Positions 21,740 through 31,689 of a stretch of 64,000 nucleotides of DNA are shown piece after piece. A program made the position numbers and the translations under genes. Under the pieces are notes generated by a model. It had not been told where the DNA came from, did not search any database, and was given only the letters and a program-made list of their open reading frames with translations. Source of the stretch: Caulochytrium protostelioides (lineage: Eukaryota; Chytridiomycota; Caulochytriomycetes; Caulochytriales; Caulochytriaceae); NCBI GenBank assembly GCA_003615045.1, contig ML014131.1, positions 62,001 through 126,000 of the forward strand, read 5' to 3'. Each line of letters starts with the position of its first letter. Position 1 is the first letter of the stretch.

Positions 21740-22522
21740 AATGGTGAAACGGCGACCAAGCAGGAAGGAAAAAAAAACAGGCGCCGACGCCGACGGGATG
21801 GATCACGACGGGCCGGGAGATGTTTCGAACGCCCAGGAACCGTGGGCGCCGCGATGACGGGCTGCAGACGGCGGATCGTCACGGCAAACGGTGGCGCGGG
21901 CAGGGCCCTCCGGCGTTGATCTAGACCCGGATCGGCCTGCCGCGGCTGGCTGGCCGCCCCGTGGGATGCCCGCGTCGACGGACGCCCGGGAAGACCGCGC
22001 GGCCAGGCGAGTTCGGGCGTCGCCGCGGCCGGGGCCCTCGAGCCGGGCTGGCTTGCGCCACCGGGGCGGCGGCTGCCGCCGGCTGCGGTGGTCCGGCACG
22101 CCGCGCGGCGGCCGATGCGGGCTGCGCACCGATCGCCGAGGCGCCGGCGGGACCGAACCGCCTTGCTCGCGCTGCTGTGGTGGCGCGCGATGTGATGACG
22201 AAGCGAGGCTGCACCCCTGCTATCAAGCGAGCGTCGTGCTGCGAGTTTCGCATCACATCGCCGTCGGTGCCGGATCCCGCGCGCTTGGCCGACGGATGCT
22301 GGTGACGAATGGTTATCGCCGCCAGCGCCAGCGCCGCCCGCGACGGCGGCGACGATCATCAACGGGAAGATCGACAAGGAAGTAGGAGCCACACGATCAT
22401 GATATCGCAGGTCCCGGGGTATTATGAATGCGAGATTTCGATCGTTCAAGACCGATCGCGGACCGCCCATCCATCGCGTCCTATTCTGTCCTGTCCCTCA
22501 GTGCGCACATCTGCGGTTCATC
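21740..22522. other. Shared upstream region of divergent twinfilin and isomerase genes
   Basis: The 783 bp between the two ATGs hold both promoters. The half next to twinfilin is very GC-rich and the half next to the isomerase is closer to balanced. No canonical TATA element was identified and no ORF is convincing. Confidence 0.45.
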
Positions 22523-23683
22523 ATGCCGCCGCTGCCGCGTTTATCCGTCTTTGAGCTGACGCGCCGCCACGGCGTCGCGCGTCTGGCCTTCAACACGCCA
22601 AAGCAGTGCAAGTAAGTCAGCAGCAAATCCGCTGTCATGCTGCCGCAGCGCAGTCGCCCACGGCTTCAGCCATCGCTCACCGTTGAAATATCCAAATGGA
22701 ATCCGCGGTATGATGACCCACGTGGTGGCCACGTGCGACTCTTTATCGCCTCGTGGCGATCGGCTCGACCGTTGCGTCTAGTGCGCTGACGCCGAAATCG
22801 TACGACGAGTGGCTCGTCGCGCTAGACTACCTCGCGGCCGACACGGAGACGCGCGTGCTGCTGCTGACCGGCAACGGCCGGTTCTACTCGTCGGGCCAGG
22901 CACTCGCACCGCCGCCCGGCGTCGATTTCGGCGACCCCATCGCCCTAAAGAAGTGGGTCGTCGAACGGGTCGAAGTCACCAAAACGGTCGTGGATCGGAT
23001 CATTACCTTCCCCAAACCCATTGTCGTCGCGGCTAACGGTAAGTGACTGACGCTAGGGGACGGCACCATCCGCGATGGAGCGACCCATTGCAACGGCGAT
23101 GTGGATCCTTTGCTCGCAAACGTCATGCGGTTTTCAGAGGCCCCCCTTCTCTGCCAGATAAGGTCAACTCATCCTCCTGCCATTGGCATGATCATTTCGG
23201 CGTGTCGGGGTAGGCCCTGCCATGGGATTCGCCGTCACGAGTATGGCGCTGGCCGATGCGGTGTATTCCGTCCCCGACGCCCACTTCTCTACGCCCTTTA
23301 TGCAGCTCGCCCTGTGTGTCGAAGGCTGCTCCTCCATCACGTTTCCCGAGCGGATGGGGTATGCCAAAGCTAACGAGCTGCTCCTCCTGGGTAAACGCTT
23401 CACGGCACACGAGTTCGAGCGGTATGGCTTAGTCAACGAAGTCGTGCCCGCCGACCAGCTCGAAGCGACGGCCATGAAGGCCGCAACGCAGTTTGCTGAC
23501 ACCCACCAAGACGCCCTGCTGCAGTCGCGGGAGCTCATCATGCGGCAGCGCCGTCCGCGGCTGCTCCAGCAGAACCGGGATGAGATGGATTTGCTCATCC
23601 AGCGGATGCTAAGCGCCGAGTTCTTTGCCGCCATGATGAACTTCATCAGTCGCAAGCAGTCGACACCAGCCTCCAAACTCTAA
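22523..23683 (+). CDS. ECI1: Peroxisomal enoyl-CoA delta isomerase/hydratase family protein
   Basis: There are three exons: 22523-22611, 22782-23038 and 23214-23683. Both introns begin GTAAGT and end TAG (170 and 175 bp). Splicing gives a continuous 271-residue crotonase-fold protein. NALTP, YSSGQAL and NGPAMGF form the CoA/oxyanion-hole loops. LCVEGCSS provides the single glutamate (E152) expected in delta3,delta2-enoyl-CoA isomerases of the ECI/PECI group, followed by FPERMGYAKANELLLLGKRF. The C-terminus SKL is a type 1 peroxisomal targeting signal. The enzyme would move double bonds of unsaturated fatty acyl-CoAs into position for peroxisomal beta-oxidation. Length matches the family. A plain enoyl-CoA hydratase is less likely because the second catalytic acid is absent. 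Confidence 0.9.
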
Positions 23684-25156
23684 GTGATGGAACCCATGCC
23701 CTTTTTTCTTGCGATGATCAAAAGAATTAATTTCTCCGTCGACGCGGTGCAGCGATCGCTGTGATGAATTCCACCGCACGGCCTTTGGGCGCCCCTCGGG
23801 GGCGCGCATGCGGGGTTATGGTGCACGAAGGCTTTGGGTGCCTCCATATGGGGGTGGTCTCCCCTGCTCCAACACTGCTCGTGGCCGCCGGATCACGGCG
23901 CCACGACGCGCGCGAGAGCCGATCTCCGTCGTGATGTGACACCGAGCGCGTGGTGAGAACGGCGTGGGAGGCGTTCCAGGTGCGGGCGGGGCCCGTGTAA
24001 CGCTCATCGGGTGGTGCGGCGATCTCGCGCGGGACCGCTGTTGCTCGCGTCTCGTCGTCTCCGGACCCCCGATACACGGGCCAACCGCCAGGTTGTCCAG
24101 CGCTGGCCGCGGCGGTCACCATGGCCCACGCGCGCGCTCGCCTTCGCTGCGGCCATCGCTGCGGCCATCGCTGCGGCGGAGCTCCGGCATGGTTGGCCGT
24201 TGCTGCGGTGGCCACTGCATGGGGCCGCGTGGCCGACTTTCCTGTTTTTCCCGGCGCTCACCTGCTGCGGACCGCAGCAGGGTGAAGTCACCTGCTGTGG
24301 GCATAACAACGCCATGCGGATCGGCGTGATCGGCACACCGCCGTTCCGGCTTCGGCCTTGCCCCCTCCTTGAGCGCGGCGGAGCTTGACCGCGGGCAGCG
24401 GCGAGGGCCTTCGCCACAGATGGCCGACGCCATGCCGGCTAGCAAGGAGCTGAGCGGAGAGCGCAACGCACGACGAGCCGGACATACAGCAGGTGATGGG
24501 TGAAGCGCGTGCCCCAGAGAGCGCATGCGATAGGCAGCATGCGGCGCGCAAAACGGCGCAAAACGGCCACGGGCGACGGGGTGGGACGACTGGTGGCGGC
24601 ATGTCATCGCCGTGGTCCGGTTCTCCGCCGCCGTAGCGATCTCCGCGCATGCGTGCCGTGGGCATCCGTTTATAAGCCAGACCCCCCACCCAGCGCCTTG
24701 GGTACATGTCATCCCAGGGGTGGGCCATCCCGATTCGAGTGACGAGAGGCGGGGTCATGTCTTGCGCACGGCGCCCGTGATACCGATCCCTGCCGACGGC
24801 CCGATCGTTGACATGCTGTTCAAAGCATACGGTCCCGTGGCTGCTCTTCAGCGCGAGACAACGTGCCCGTCCCCCGGGGCTGTTCATCGCGTGTGCTTAA
24901 CCCCGGTCGGTGTCGTGTGCGCGCCCTGTGTGCCTCGTTCGTTCCTGGCGACCCATCGATAGCACCCGTCGTGCGCCGACAACGTCCGCTGCCGACCGAC
25001 CAGGCCATGGCCCCCGCCGTTCTGGTCATCTAGGCGCGGCGCTTTGTTTCTTTTTCTTTCCTTTCTTTTTGCTCTCGCCATCATTGGTTACTAACGACGA
25101 GTTGTGCAGAGACTTCGTGTCGCGGATTAATACTTCACGCGGTTTGCGCGATCGCC
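23684..25156. other. Intergenic gap upstream of the chitin synthase gene
   Basis: No gene is supported in these 1.47 kb. A 12-bp tandem repeat lies at 24145-24176, and TTTATAAG at about 24668 is a possible TATA-like element. A T-rich pyrimidine tract at 25045-25075 lies about 100 bp before the chitin synthase ATG. Confidence 0.45.
24145..24176. repeat. Short tandem repeat, 12-bp unit
   Basis: CGCTGCGGCCAT is repeated about 2.7 times in noncoding DNA. Confidence 0.8.
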
Positions 25157-28100
25157 ATGGCGGACCCCGCCAGCGGCCCGCCGGCCGATCTGGCCCAGCT
25201 GGATCGGTCCCGCGCCGATCTGGGGCAGGCCATCGTGGACACGCTGCAAGAGCGCTTCCGCCAGGGCGCGTACTATACGCAGGCGGGCACGCAGCGGCTA
25301 CTCGCGCTGAGCCCACACCATGCCGACGGCCTCGGTGACGTGCCGATCGGCCAGATGGGCCCGCACCACGCCAGGTTCACGCCCGAGGCCGTCTGCGCGA
25401 GCCCGCAGGCGCTGCCGGCGGCGAGCCCCCACGCCAAGGCGCTCGCGTCCGCGCTGCCGCCGCATCCGTTCGTCGCCGCGACGCAGGCCTATGTGCACAT
25501 GATGGAGACCAGCAACGATCAGACCCTCGTCATGACGGGCGAGAGCGGGTCGGCCAAGTCGCGCGTCGCGCGTGAGGTCGTGAACCACCTGATCTACCTC
25601 AGCTCGCAGCTGACCGGCGAGCGCGTCGGCATCTACCGCGAGATCGCCGCGGTGCAGGAGATTCTGGAGTGCCTCGGCAGCGCGCGGGTGCCCACGAACC
25701 TGAACGGCAGCCGCCACGGCACCCACTGGCAGCTGCTGTGGGACGAAGAGTTCCAGCTCGCGGGTCTGCTCGTGCAGCTGATGGGCCTCAAGACGCAGCG
25801 CGTGATGCAGGTGCCTGAGGACGAGCGCAACTTCCACGTGTTCCATGCGCTGATGGCCGGCGCGAACTCGGAGGAAAAGAGTTTCTGGAAGCTCGACGAG
25901 GCGCGGTGGTCGGCGTGCTTGACCGCGCGCTCCCAGAGCGGGGACGCGAGCAATGACGCGCAGCGCCTCGCGCGCCTCAAAACGGCGTTCCGCACCTGCG
26001 GCTTCAGCCGCAAGACGGTCAGCCAGATCATGCAGGTCGTGGCCGCCATCCTCCATCTCGGCACGTTCGAGTTTGTCACGAACCACTTTGCCAAAGACGG
26101 CAGCGTGATGGTGAAGCGCCGCGAGACGCTGCAGTTTGTGGCCGAGCTGCTCCAGGTCCAGGACGACGTGCTCGAGACGGTCGTGACGACGACGACCATC
26201 ACGACGGGCTCGAGTGCGTACACCGAGTACCTGAGCGCGGGTGAGGCGCATGCCGCGACGCGCAAGCTCGGTGAAGCGCTGTACCGCGCCATCGTCGAGT
26301 GGATCTTCCACGAGATCAACAACCGTCTCGGGAGCCGCGAGGCCGTCGCGATCATCAACGTCGTCGATTTCCTGGGCTTCGAGAACGCCACGCCCAAGAA
26401 CAACGGCCTCGAGGCGTTTGCGACGAACATGGCCCATGAAGTCCTGATGCATGCGCTGCACGTCAAGGCCCCACGCGACCGCCGCGCCATGCTCGTTGAG
26501 GAGGGCGTGCCCGTGCCGGCGACGATGGGCGACGGCGACAGCAACACACCTGAGAGCGACGCCTTGAGCGACGCGCTGGTCGATCTGCTGGTCCAGCGCG
26601 AGGGGGGCATCTGCCGCCTCGTCGAGGAGTATACCCACAAGCCCAAGACCTCCCCGGAGACGCTGCTCGAAGTGCTGCTCGACCGCAACCGCGACGACCC
26701 CTTGCTCTCGGCGGGGCCCGCGGGGTGGTCCCGCTTTGTGCTGAACCACCACGGCGAGCCCATCACCTACGACGTGAGCGACTGGATGCAGACCAACCGC
26801 ATCGACTTGGACCCGGCGTACATTGAGCTCTTTGGCCTCAATGCCGCCACCAAGAGCAAGAGCGCCGTGGCGTTCCTCACGAAGGTTTTCCGCGCGAGCC
26901 AGCGCACGGTGCCGGCCCGCGGCGACGGCACGATCGCACTACAGCGGAAGCCGACCCGCAAGCCCTCCCGCAAGTTGGGCCGCACCCACACGGTCACCCG
27001 ACAGCCGTCCGTGGCGCGCGCCACGGCGCCGACGACGGGCGCGGCGGCCCGTGGCAACGGCGACGCAGACCTCGATGACCTGCCGCTCGAGAACCTGCCG
27101 AGCGACGCGGCGCCCATGACGCTGCTGTCGCTTATGCACCTGCAGACCGGGCACCTGCTGGACCTCGTGCAGGACACGCGCACGTGGACCATTGCCTGCT
27201 TCCGCGCCAACGACGACAACAAGGCCGGCGCGTTCGCGGCGCCTTGTGTCCACCGCCAGGTGAACGCCCTGCATGCCGTCGACCTGATCCGCCACCACGT
27301 GGCCCCCGAGTACGCGAACGCCCCGTCGATCGATGCGTTCGTCACGTACATCAGCGAGTTCTTTTCGCCGCTCGAGGACGAGAGCCAACTCGGCACGGTG
27401 CAGCGGTTCTTTGAGGCGCAGGGATGGACCGCGCAGCATGCGGCGCTCGGGACCGAGCACGTCTTCCTCACCGAGCCGGCGTGCCTCCACGCGGCGCTCG
27501 TGCTCGACCGCCAGCGCCGTGAGCCGCGCATCATCTCGCGCGCGGCAGCCGTGGCCTTCACGCACAACATCTTTGATGGCGATTCGGGCCAGGATGAGGT
27601 CGTCCGCGACGGCTTTGCCGCGGCGGCCATCGAGGACGGCGTTGGCGTTGGCGTCGGCGCGCTCGGGGCGGACGCGGAGGTCTCGGACGAAGCGGGCAAG
27701 AAGGACGAAGACCTGCCGGTCACCTCCAAGAAGGAGCGCAAGCTCGCCAAGCAGAAGGCCAAGGACGAAGCGAAGGCCGCGAAGGCCGCGGCCAAGAAGG
27801 GCCAGGAGCCGATGACCAAGGCGCGCAAGTGGTGGCTGCGGTTCACGACGTTCCATACGTGGTTTATTCCGGACGTCGCGCTCGAGCGCATCGGCGGCAT
27901 GAAGCCGCCCGATGTCAAGCAGGCCTGGCGCGAGAAGTTCGCGCTGTGCTGTATCGTGCTCTGGCTGTCCGGCGTGATGCTCTTCTTCGTGCAGCTGCTC
28001 GGCCTGATTCTGTGTCCGCGCACGCGGCTCTTCAGTCCGGACGCCTTGTCGGGCTTTAACAAGCTCAGCGGCAAGAGCGTCTACATCGGCTTCAACGGCA

Positions 28101-30718
28101 TCGTCTACGATGCGACCCGGTTCATCAACAGCCACCCCCTGCCGTCGTCGACGATCATTCCGCTGCTCGGCACTGACGCCAGCGCCTGGTTCCCGACCGT
28201 CGACGCTTCCACGGGCCAGTGGTGGCCCTCGTGCTACACCGTGACGGGCGCCAACCCGGCCGAGGCGCAGCCGCTGACGAACGTCTCGTGCACAAGCAGC
28301 CCCAACATCGACGGCCACTGCCACAACACCTGGGCCATCGACCGCTCGATCAACCTCTTCAACGACATCAACGTCTGGCGCGTCGGCTACCTGACCTACC
28401 CGGACGACACGCTTTACTCGCACAACACCGCCGCGGACGGCTGGATTCTCGTGAACGGCCGTTACTATAACATGACCCGTGTCATGGCTGACGGCAACCG
28501 TCTCGGTATCATCGACGACACCGCCTATGACACCATCCAGTACTACCTGGGCCGCGACGCGACTCACGTCGCGGACACGCTCAAGCCGTACATGGACTGC
28601 TTCGACCACATGTTCTTTGTTGGCATGAAGAACGAGCCCGGCTCGGTCGTGCGCTGCCAGGTGTCGACGATCATCCTGTACACGTGCACGGGTGTCATTG
28701 TCGGCATCATGGTCATTAAGTTCCTCGCCGCGCTGCAGTTCACCAAGAAGCGTCTGCCCGAAAAGTTTGACCGCTTCGTCATTCTTCAGGTGCCCTGTTA
28801 CACGGAAGGCGAGGCCTCGCTGCGCAAGACCATCGACTCGCTCGCGCTGCTCGACTACGACGATACGCGCAAGCTACTCTTCCTTATCGCAGACGGAATG
28901 GTTAAGGGCGCCGGCAACGATCTGCCCACGCCGGACCTCGTGCTCAAGATCCTGGGCGTGAATCCCGAAGCGATCAGCGCCGAAGCCTATTCGTACGTGT
29001 CGATCGGTGAGGGTAGCAAGCAGCACAACAAGGCCAAGGTCTACTCGGGTCTGTACTCAATCCAGGCGCGCTACATTCCTTTCCTGGTGGTCGTGAAGTG
29101 CGGCAAGGAGACCGAAACAAGCCGTGCCGGCAACCGCGGCAAGCGCGACTCGCAGATCATTATTATGCGCTTCCTTAACCGTGTGCACTACCAGGCCCCC
29201 ATGAACCCGCTCGAGCTGGAGATGTACCACCACATGAAAAACATCATTGGTGTCGATCCCTACCTCTACGAGTATACCCTCATGGTGGACGCCGATACAG
29301 AAGTCGAGGCCGACAGTCTGAACCGTCTTATTGCCGTGATGGTCACCGACGGCAAGATCATGGGTCTCTGCGGTGAAACAAAGATCCGCAACGAGCGCAG
29401 CTCGTGGGTCACGATGCTCCAGGTCTTCGAGTACTACATTTCGCAGAACTGCACCAAGGCGTTCGAGTCGCTCTTTGGCAACGTGACGTGCTTGCCCGGC
29501 TGTTTCTGCATGTACCGCATCCGCTCACCCGAGAAAAAGATCCCGCTGCTGATCGCGAGTGATGTCATTGCCCAGTATGAGGAGAACAAGGTCGACACGC
29601 TCCACAAGAAGAACCTGCTTTCTCTCGGCGAAGACCGATACCTGACGACGCTGATGCTCAAGACCTTCCCGGAGTACCGCAACAAGTTCACGGGCGATGC
29701 GCTGTGTTACACGATCGTGCCCGACCAGTTCGCTGTGCTGCTTTCTCAGCGCCGTCGCTGGATCAATTCGACCGTGCACAATCTGTTCGAACTTCTTTTC
29801 CTGCCCGAGCTCTGCGGCTGCTTGCTCTTCTCGATGCGCACCGTCGTGTTTATGGACCTCTTTGCCACGCTCATCATGCCCGCCGTCACTTGCTACCTCG
29901 TCTACCTCATCTACAACGTCGCGGCGGCCGGCGAGGTCGCCACGATCACGGTGATCATGATCTGCGCGTCGTACGGTCTGCAGGCCATCATCTTCTTGCT
30001 GAAGCGCCAATGGCAGCACATCGGCTGGCTCGTGGTCTCGATCCTCGCACTGCCCGTGTTCTCGTTCTGGCTGCCGCTGTATGCCTACTGGCACTTCGAC
30101 GACTTCTCGTGGGGTAACACGCGCAAGATCGCGGGCGCCTCGAGTGGCGGTCACGAGGGCGACACGGATGTCTTTGACGTGTCCTCGATCCCGCTTGCGA
30201 TCCCGAAGGAGTGGGCCAAGCCGACCGCGAGCACCAAGAAGCTCACGGGCTCCGACTGGAGCGGGTCGCACTACGGCGACATCCAGGCATCGAGCTACAT
30301 TGCCGGTCAGCGGCCGTACGCGGAGTCGATGACCCACCGCAGCGACCGCGACTACAATGCGCGCCCCGACTCCATGATTCAGGGGTCGCCGAGCGCCGCG
30401 ATGGGCGTCGGTCACGTGGGCGGCTCTTACATCGGCGACGGCATGCCGTACGCGAACCCGACGACGGGGTACCCGCCGAGCCACGCGCAGGAGCCCCCGA
30501 TGCAAGTCGCGGGCTCGACCAATGCGCCATGGAAGGGCGGTGTCCCGTCGGACGAGGAGCTCCACATCGAGATCCAGCACATCATAGGGTCGTTCCCGCT
30601 CGAGATGCTCACCAAGAAGAAGGTCCGCGACGCACTTGAGCTCTACTTTGACCAGGATCTCAGCGACCGCAAGCCATTCATCGACCAGTGCATCCTAGAC
30701 GCTGTCAACAACTACTAG
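25157..30718 (+). CDS. Chitin synthase with N-terminal myosin motor-like domain (class V/VII)
   Basis: The 1,853-residue product comes from one uninterrupted frame. A myosin-head-like domain occupies about residues 40-760, with P-loop-like GESGSAKS (128-135), NLNGSRHG in the switch I place and VDFLGFE as switch II. A membrane span (about 930-950) precedes a cytochrome-b5-like segment (about 968-994) and another span (about 1172-1192). The family 2 glycosyltransferase domain has DAD (1378-1380), the catalytic ED (1492-1493) of EDRYL, and QRRRW (1531-1535). Three or more C-terminal spans follow, then a DEK_C domain (about 1799-1853). The enzyme polymerises UDP-GlcNAc into chitin and extrudes it across the plasma membrane; the motor domain tethers vesicles to actin. 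The motor P-loop lacks the normal GK dipeptide, so ATPase activity may be lost. Confidence 0.95.
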   Translation: MADPASGPPADLAQLDRSRADLGQAIVDTLQERFRQGAYYTQAGTQRLLALSPHHADGLGDVPIGQMGPHHARFTPEAVCASPQALPAASPHAKALASALPPHPFVAATQAYVHMMETSNDQTLVMTGESGSAKSRVAREVVNHLIYLSSQLTGERVGIYREIAAVQEILECLGSARVPTNLNGSRHGTHWQLLWDEEFQLAGLLVQLMGLKTQRVMQVPEDERNFHVFHALMAGANSEEKSFWKLDEARWSACLTARSQSGDASNDAQRLARLKTAFRTCGFSRKTVSQIMQVVAAILHLGTFEFVTNHFAKDGSVMVKRRETLQFVAELLQVQDDVLETVVTTTTITTGSSAYTEYLSAGEAHAATRKLGEALYRAIVEWIFHEINNRLGSREAVAIINVVDFLGFENATPKNNGLEAFATNMAHEVLMHALHVKAPRDRRAMLVEEGVPVPATMGDGDSNTPESDALSDALVDLLVQREGGICRLVEEYTHKPKTSPETLLEVLLDRNRDDPLLSAGPAGWSRFVLNHHGEPITYDVSDWMQTNRIDLDPAYIELFGLNAATKSKSAVAFLTKVFRASQRTVPARGDGTIALQRKPTRKPSRKLGRTHTVTRQPSVARATAPTTGAAARGNGDADLDDLPLENLPSDAAPMTLLSLMHLQTGHLLDLVQDTRTWTIACFRANDDNKAGAFAAPCVHRQVNALHAVDLIRHHVAPEYANAPSIDAFVTYISEFFSPLEDESQLGTVQRFFEAQGWTAQHAALGTEHVFLTEPACLHAALVLDRQRREPRIISRAAAVAFTHNIFDGDSGQDEVVRDGFAAAAIEDGVGVGVGALGADAEVSDEAGKKDEDLPVTSKKERKLAKQKAKDEAKAAKAAAKKGQEPMTKARKWWLRFTTFHTWFIPDVALERIGGMKPPDVKQAWREKFALCCIVLWLSGVMLFFVQLLGLILCPRTRLFSPDALSGFNKLSGKSVYIGFNGIVYDATRFINSHPLPSSTIIPLLGTDASAWFPTVDASTGQWWPSCYTVTGANPAEAQPLTNVSCTSSPNIDGHCHNTWAIDRSINLFNDINVWRVGYLTYPDDTLYSHNTAADGWILVNGRYYNMTRVMADGNRLGIIDDTAYDTIQYYLGRDATHVADTLKPYMDCFDHMFFVGMKNEPGSVVRCQVSTIILYTCTGVIVGIMVIKFLAALQFTKKRLPEKFDRFVILQVPCYTEGEASLRKTIDSLALLDYDDTRKLLFLIADGMVKGAGNDLPTPDLVLKILGVNPEAISAEAYSYVSIGEGSKQHNKAKVYSGLYSIQARYIPFLVVVKCGKETETSRAGNRGKRDSQIIIMRFLNRVHYQAPMNPLELEMYHHMKNIIGVDPYLYEYTLMVDADTEVEADSLNRLIAVMVTDGKIMGLCGETKIRNERSSWVTMLQVFEYYISQNCTKAFESLFGNVTCLPGCFCMYRIRSPEKKIPLLIASDVIAQYEENKVDTLHKKNLLSLGEDRYLTTLMLKTFPEYRNKFTGDALCYTIVPDQFAVLLSQRRRWINSTVHNLFELLFLPELCGCLLFSMRTVVFMDLFATLIMPAVTCYLVYLIYNVAAAGEVATITVIMICASYGLQAIIFLLKRQWQHIGWLVVSILALPVFSFWLPLYAYWHFDDFSWGNTRKIAGASSGGHEGDTDVFDVSSIPLAIPKEWAKPTASTKKLTGSDWSGSHYGDIQASSYIAGQRPYAESMTHRSDRDYNARPDSMIQGSPSAAMGVGHVGGSYIGDGMPYANPTTGYPPSHAQEPPMQVAGSTNAPWKGGVPSDEELHIEIQHIIGSFPLEMLTKKKVRDALELYFDQDLSDRKPFIDQCILDAVNNY

Positions 30719-31689
30719 CCCAGTTGCTTCGAAGTGTAGTCGCTACCACAAAAATATTTTTTTATCTCTGAACAAACGGGAACGAGTGGGGCTATGAAGG
30801 CGGTGCTGGCAATCATCCAAACCCAGCCACCCCCAAACTCCGCGAGCCAAGGGGCCGTGGAACTCCGACGCACACGGAAATAGACCGGCAAAAATGGAAG
30901 GGTACGCAAGCGCGGATCAGCCGAGGGTCGACGATACGCGCCAGCTCACTCACTCGGCAAGCGAGCACACCGGGCACCTCGACCGGCAGCACCCCGTCTT
31001 CGCCAGCGTGCGGTGGCTTCGACCAGTGCGCCCTGTCTGCGCCCTGTCCTTGACAGGGGACGCATGAGCGTGGTCATGCACGTTGCAGCTAATCACGCTT
31101 TTTGGCAGGGGTCCGAGGACTTGGAGTCTCATGACAATATCGATACAGCCGGATCCGTGCGATGGCCGAGCTCCGTCAATAGCGGAGTTAGCATCGAGCC
31201 ATTTCTTTTCTCATCTTTCCAAACCATCGACTCTCCGCCACCCCGCCACCCCTTTTCTCGCCGCTTCCCTACCGCCTATCCTCACCTTAGGATCACGAGT
31301 CTACCCGTGCATGAGCTCCGCACCGGCTTACCAGGAGACCTGGCACATCTCCCTCGCTGTCCAACACGACGCGCGGCCAGAGTCCCGAAAGGGTGTCGAT
31401 AAAGTGCTGATAAAGTGCCAATAGAGAGAATCCTCGACAGTGTAATGGGTGGATCAAGCTCACTACTGACACCCCATCCCCCACCGGCCGTCCCCGCAAC
31501 GCTCGCGACTGCTACGCGTCGCTCTGCACGGATCCGTCACGCCTCAGTCCGCTCGCTAAAGACGAACGTCAATTGATACCCTCATTCATCCGGTGACCGA
31601 GACGGGACCTGAGCTGAAGGCATCCTCCATTCATCCGTGGCGCTTCATCTCACGCTCAACTCCCCCGCTCGCTCCACGTGACGGATACG
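30719..31689. other. Intergenic region between chitin synthase and midasin
   Basis: This holds the 3' end of the chitin synthase gene, with an A/T-rich patch at 30748-30768, and the midasin promoter. It is nearer balanced in composition than the genes. No ORF or RNA gene is supported. Confidence 0.5.

Noticed and set aside
26939-28609. Long antisense frames inside the chitin synthase gene
   Set aside because: Shadow of strong codon bias; they contain no recognisable domain.
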